From: Pseudoalteromonas sp. 0303
GTDB lineage: Bacteria > Pseudomonadota > Gammaproteobacteria > Enterobacterales > Alteromonadaceae
Assembly: GCF_013349995.1 (NCBI RefSeq)
Contig: NZ_JABVXF010000022.1
Span: 25,529-89,528, forward strand
Length of the DNA: 64,000 bases
Reading direction: 5' to 3'
Shown here: piece by piece, positions 62,117-64,000 of the stretch
How the letters are laid out: each line of letters starts with the position of its first letter
Numbering within the stretch: position 1 is the first letter of the stretch
Translations under genes and position numbers: made by a program
Notes under the pieces: model-generated
Seen by the model: only the letters and a program-made list of their open reading frames with translations
What the model was told of the DNA's origin: nothing
The model's database searches: none

Positions 62117-62590
62117 TTAATCGTCTTCGCGATCAATGATTGACACTTTATTACTTAAAATTAAAGAGTTAGGAATTAAATGCACCGCTCCCTCGCCTTT
62201 AATTGTGATATAGCGCAAATTAAGGTCAATCACAGTGCCCTTTGAATTACTCACTTCAATGTAATTACCAAGCTTAATGGGTTTATAAAGCACAATCATG
62301 ACACCTGCTACTAGGTTTGAAATAGCATCCTTCAACGCAAAACCTAGAGCAAAGCCTGTTAGGCCTAAGCCGGCAACTAACGCGGCTACGTCAAAACCCA
62401 GTTTCGATAACGCCAGCACAATACCAATGAATAATAAAATAGCGCGCTGCGAGTTAGAAATCAGCCGGAAAGTTTCAAGAGCGGTTGAATCAAAGCGACG
62501 TTGAAATTGTTTAATAGCACGGTCAATAATAAGGCTTGCTATGTAAAAAGCAGCAAGTACTAAAAATGCTTGAATAAATTGGCTAGTCAT
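62117..62590 (-). CDS. Minimal MscS-type mechanosensitive channel
   Basis: This protein of 157 residues keeps the helices around the pore and the first beta domain. The conserved pore helix is LVAGLGLTGFALGFALKDAISNLVAGVMIV, followed by the beta domain with GNYIEVSNSKGTVIDLNLRYITI and a PNSLILSNKV turn. E. coli MscS has 286 residues; the large C-terminal alpha/beta vestibule is missing here. It is probably a small conductance member; function as a full osmotic valve is uncertain. Confidence 0.82.
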   Translation of the reverse strand: MTSQFIQAFLVLAAFYIASLIIDRAIKQFQRRFDSTALETFRLISNSQRAILLFIGIVLALSKLGFDVAALVAGLGLTGFALGFALKDAISNLVAGVMIVLYKPIKLGNYIEVSNSKGTVIDLNLRYITIKGEGAVHLIPNSLILSNKVSIIDREDD

Positions 62591-62648
62591 AAGATTTTCA
62601 ATTAAAAATAAAGCCCATCATAGGCTTAAAATTGCGCGAGGCATACAA

Positions 62649-63104
62649 TTATTGCTTTTCAAACACACAAGAAACGTCAGGTTTACTCAGTGTATAAGTA
62701 ATATTGCCATTATCTTTAAAACGCAGGTCTTCTGTTGTTGAACCGTTGTCGTCTTCATTATCACAGCGAAAATATCGCTTGGTTCTAACAATGCCATTTA
62801 CAAAGTATTTTAACTTCGAACTGACAACACAAAAGTTAGGTATCTTCTTTACCTGCGTGCCGTTATGTAAGTCACTAAAATCGATTAACGTCCCTAAGCT
62901 AAAGCCTTGCGTTGGGTCTTTTATCAATGAAAAAGATGCGTTTTGACAAACCGCATCACTGCCCTCTTTTGTTTTGTAATCACCTTGCTTGTCTTTTATC
63001 AGTGCCAAAAACTGCGTTTTATTGCTCGGCTTTACATCCAGCAGAGCGCTGGCAATTGATGAGGTTGATAGTAAAAAAGCCACTAAACAAAAGTAATATC
63101 TCAT
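62649..63104 (-). CDS. Exported protein of unknown function (151 aa)
   Basis: The protein begins with a signal peptide (MRYYFCLVAFLLSTSSIASA) cleaved near residue 20. The mature part has three cysteines plus CVFEKQ at the end, mixed strands and a YFRCDNEDDNGSTTEDL acidic stretch. I recognise no domain. It is probably periplasmic. It is not clearly linked to the MscS gene 58 bp downstream. Confidence 0.55.
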   Translation of the reverse strand: MRYYFCLVAFLLSTSSIASALLDVKPSNKTQFLALIKDKQGDYKTKEGSDAVCQNASFSLIKDPTQGFSLGTLIDFSDLHNGTQVKKIPNFCVVSSKLKYFVNGIVRTKRYFRCDNEDDNGSTTEDLRFKDNGNITYTLSKPDVSCVFEKQ

Positions 63105-63288
63105 TGAAAATCCATAAACTTATAGACACTTTACTAGCATAGCATGCTGATTAAGGTTGGTGAATTTATAACGTATTAGTTAATACGATTAAAAAATGTT
63201 TTTGGTTCTATTTTATGAACTTTGCATAGGCAACCAATCTGTTTATATGCTATAAATTTTAATGATGATAATTTTTGGAGGGAATCAA

Positions 63289-63720
63289 ATGAAAATAGTC
63301 AAACTCATCGCTTTAACCACATTTTTGGCCTTAACCACTACTCAAAGCCTAGCGGGTGATGACGACTGGAAAACAATTGCAGAGAAAAAGGTCAGCTACA
63401 AAAGCGAAACCGATACCGTTAATCCTATCACCAGCAGCCACTACAGCCATATTAAAGTTAAGTGCACCCACGGCACTGTGAATCTTAAGAAAATTAAAGT
63501 CGTTATGAACAACGGTGAAGAAAAGGTATTTGATAACCTAGGTGTTTTAACCAAAGGAATGTCATCACGTAGCTTAAATTTGCCAGACAAAAACGACGCT
63601 AAACTCGATAAAATCAAACTTGAATATGAATCAGTAGGCAGCACAGCCCTAAGTATGGCAGGCGTAACCGAAAAAGCCGAAGTTGAAATTCTCGCTAAAA
63701 AAGCAAAGAAAGAAGATTAA
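63289..63720 (+). CDS. Exported DUF2541-like protein
   Basis: This protein of 143 residues has a signal peptide ending TTQSLAG (about residue 22). Short strands follow, with KVKCTHGTVNLKKIKVVMNNGE and a SSRSLNLPDKNDAKLDKIKLEYES stretch that resembles DUF2541 (the YaaI-like family of small periplasmic proteins). The tail is Lys-rich (EILAKKAKKED). The ATG at 63289 is chosen because GGAGGGA (63276-63282) precedes it; the frame opens earlier at 63262. Function unknown. Confidence 0.65.
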   Translation: MKIVKLIALTTFLALTTTQSLAGDDDWKTIAEKKVSYKSETDTVNPITSSHYSHIKVKCTHGTVNLKKIKVVMNNGEEKVFDNLGVLTKGMSSRSLNLPDKNDAKLDKIKLEYESVGSTALSMAGVTEKAEVEILAKKAKKED

Positions 63721-64000
63721 AGTTGCGAGATGCGAGATGCGAGATGCGAGTTAGGATGTTAGAGCCTATACAGTTTCACAAGCAGCGGCGTCTTTACGCC
63801 GCGACTATTTAGAAACAAACTAGAGAAACACGTTATACGCCTACTTTAGAAAACATTAGGCACTAGGATTTAGGCTCTAGGACGCGATATAAAATCGCTG
63901 CTACTTGTTCGGCGTTAAAACGCCTTATATGGACTCCTCCTATTGCACAATACCCTTCGTTAATTTTGTCAGACTGCGTGCTTATATGCGGGCTCATAAT
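63721..64000. other. Repeat-bearing intergenic region at the window end
   Basis: No supported gene lies here. The heptamer TGCGAGA repeats three times plus a partial copy at 63724-63750. Two hairpins follow: GCGGCGT-CTTT-ACGCCGC (63785-63802) and GGCGTT-AA-AACGCC (63911-63924). GCGAT-ATAAA-ATCGC at 63882-63896 is another small palindrome. Such strings of small GC-rich palindromes in an AT-rich gap are typical of species-specific intergenic repeats. Confidence 0.55.
63724..63750. repeat. Tandem heptamer repeat TGCGAGA (about 3.9 copies)
   Basis: Three exact copies of TGCGAGA (63724-63744) are followed by TGCGAG (63745-63750). The run begins 3 bp after the stop of the DUF2541-like gene. A perfect 7-bp unit is the kind that varies in copy number by slippage. 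Confidence 0.85.

Overview
The window looks like chromosomal DNA of a marine gammaproteobacterium close to Pseudoalteromonas (order Alteromonadales). This rests on moderate-to-low GC, several TonB-dependent receptors, and family members such as RlmF, a CalB-type aldehyde dehydrogenase, DUF6279 and DUF3703 proteins and a TPR-sulfotransferase next to a receptor. No rRNA, tRNA, CRISPR array, phage or insertion sequence was found. Species assignment is inference.

Layout. (1) 0-1.4 kb: the distal end of an integron cassette array. Two cassettes with attC sites are clear and a third, shorter attC is likely; the cassette products are of unknown function, and one cassette carries a perfect 20-bp inverted repeat. 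(2) 1.5-10.5 kb: ppiC, a YhhN-like membrane protein, a remnant of a DCC-family gene, a quinone-oxidoreductase-like enzyme, and a tripartite RND efflux operon with a divergent LysR regulator. (3) 10.5-15.3 kb: a diguanylate cyclase, a DUF6279 lipoprotein, an intergenic region holding an orphan terminator, a Sel1 protein and an aldehyde dehydrogenase. (4) 15.4-23.2 kb: a probable nutrient-uptake locus. A porin and a DASS carboxylate transporter lie behind a good sigma-54 promoter, next to a DctB/DctD-type two-component pair that directly follows a TonB-dependent receptor. (5) 23.4-31.7 kb: small membrane and zinc-ribbon proteins; an operon of amidohydrolase, DUF4440, and RegB/RegA redox regulators; KAS III; a frameshifted VOC gene; an M17 aminopeptidase; a LETM1-like protein. 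(6) 31.8-37.3 kb: a 51-residue Cys-rich protein, a large TonB receptor followed by a TPR-sulfotransferase, and an alpha/beta hydrolase.

(7) 37.5-43.6 kb: an AT-rich signalling block. It has a REC-REC-kinase-like protein in which the first REC aspartate is Glu and the H-box histidine is Asn. Facing it are a 1320-residue PAS/GAF hybrid kinase with REC-REC-HPt and a truncated REC protein. (8) 44-51.2 kb: housekeeping and repair genes (rlmF, ltaE, tdk, ogt, Ada/AlkA fusion, sodA, GNAT). (9) 51.3-58.5 kb: metal handling, with CzcA/CzcB but no CzcC, a His/Cys-rich small protein, a divergent CDF exporter, a PepSY membrane protein and a DUF3703 protein. (10) 58.7-62.1 kb: iron handling, with a siderophore receptor behind a Fur-box-like sequence and two bacterioferritin subunits that have lost complementary active-site residues. 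(11) 62.1-64 kb: a minimal MscS channel, two small exported proteins, and a terminal intergenic region with heptamer repeats.

The strongest leads are the degenerate signalling block, the complementary bacterioferritin pair, the integron tail with its palindrome, the sigma-54 promoter with palindromes upstream, and the TonB receptor/TPR-sulfotransferase pair.
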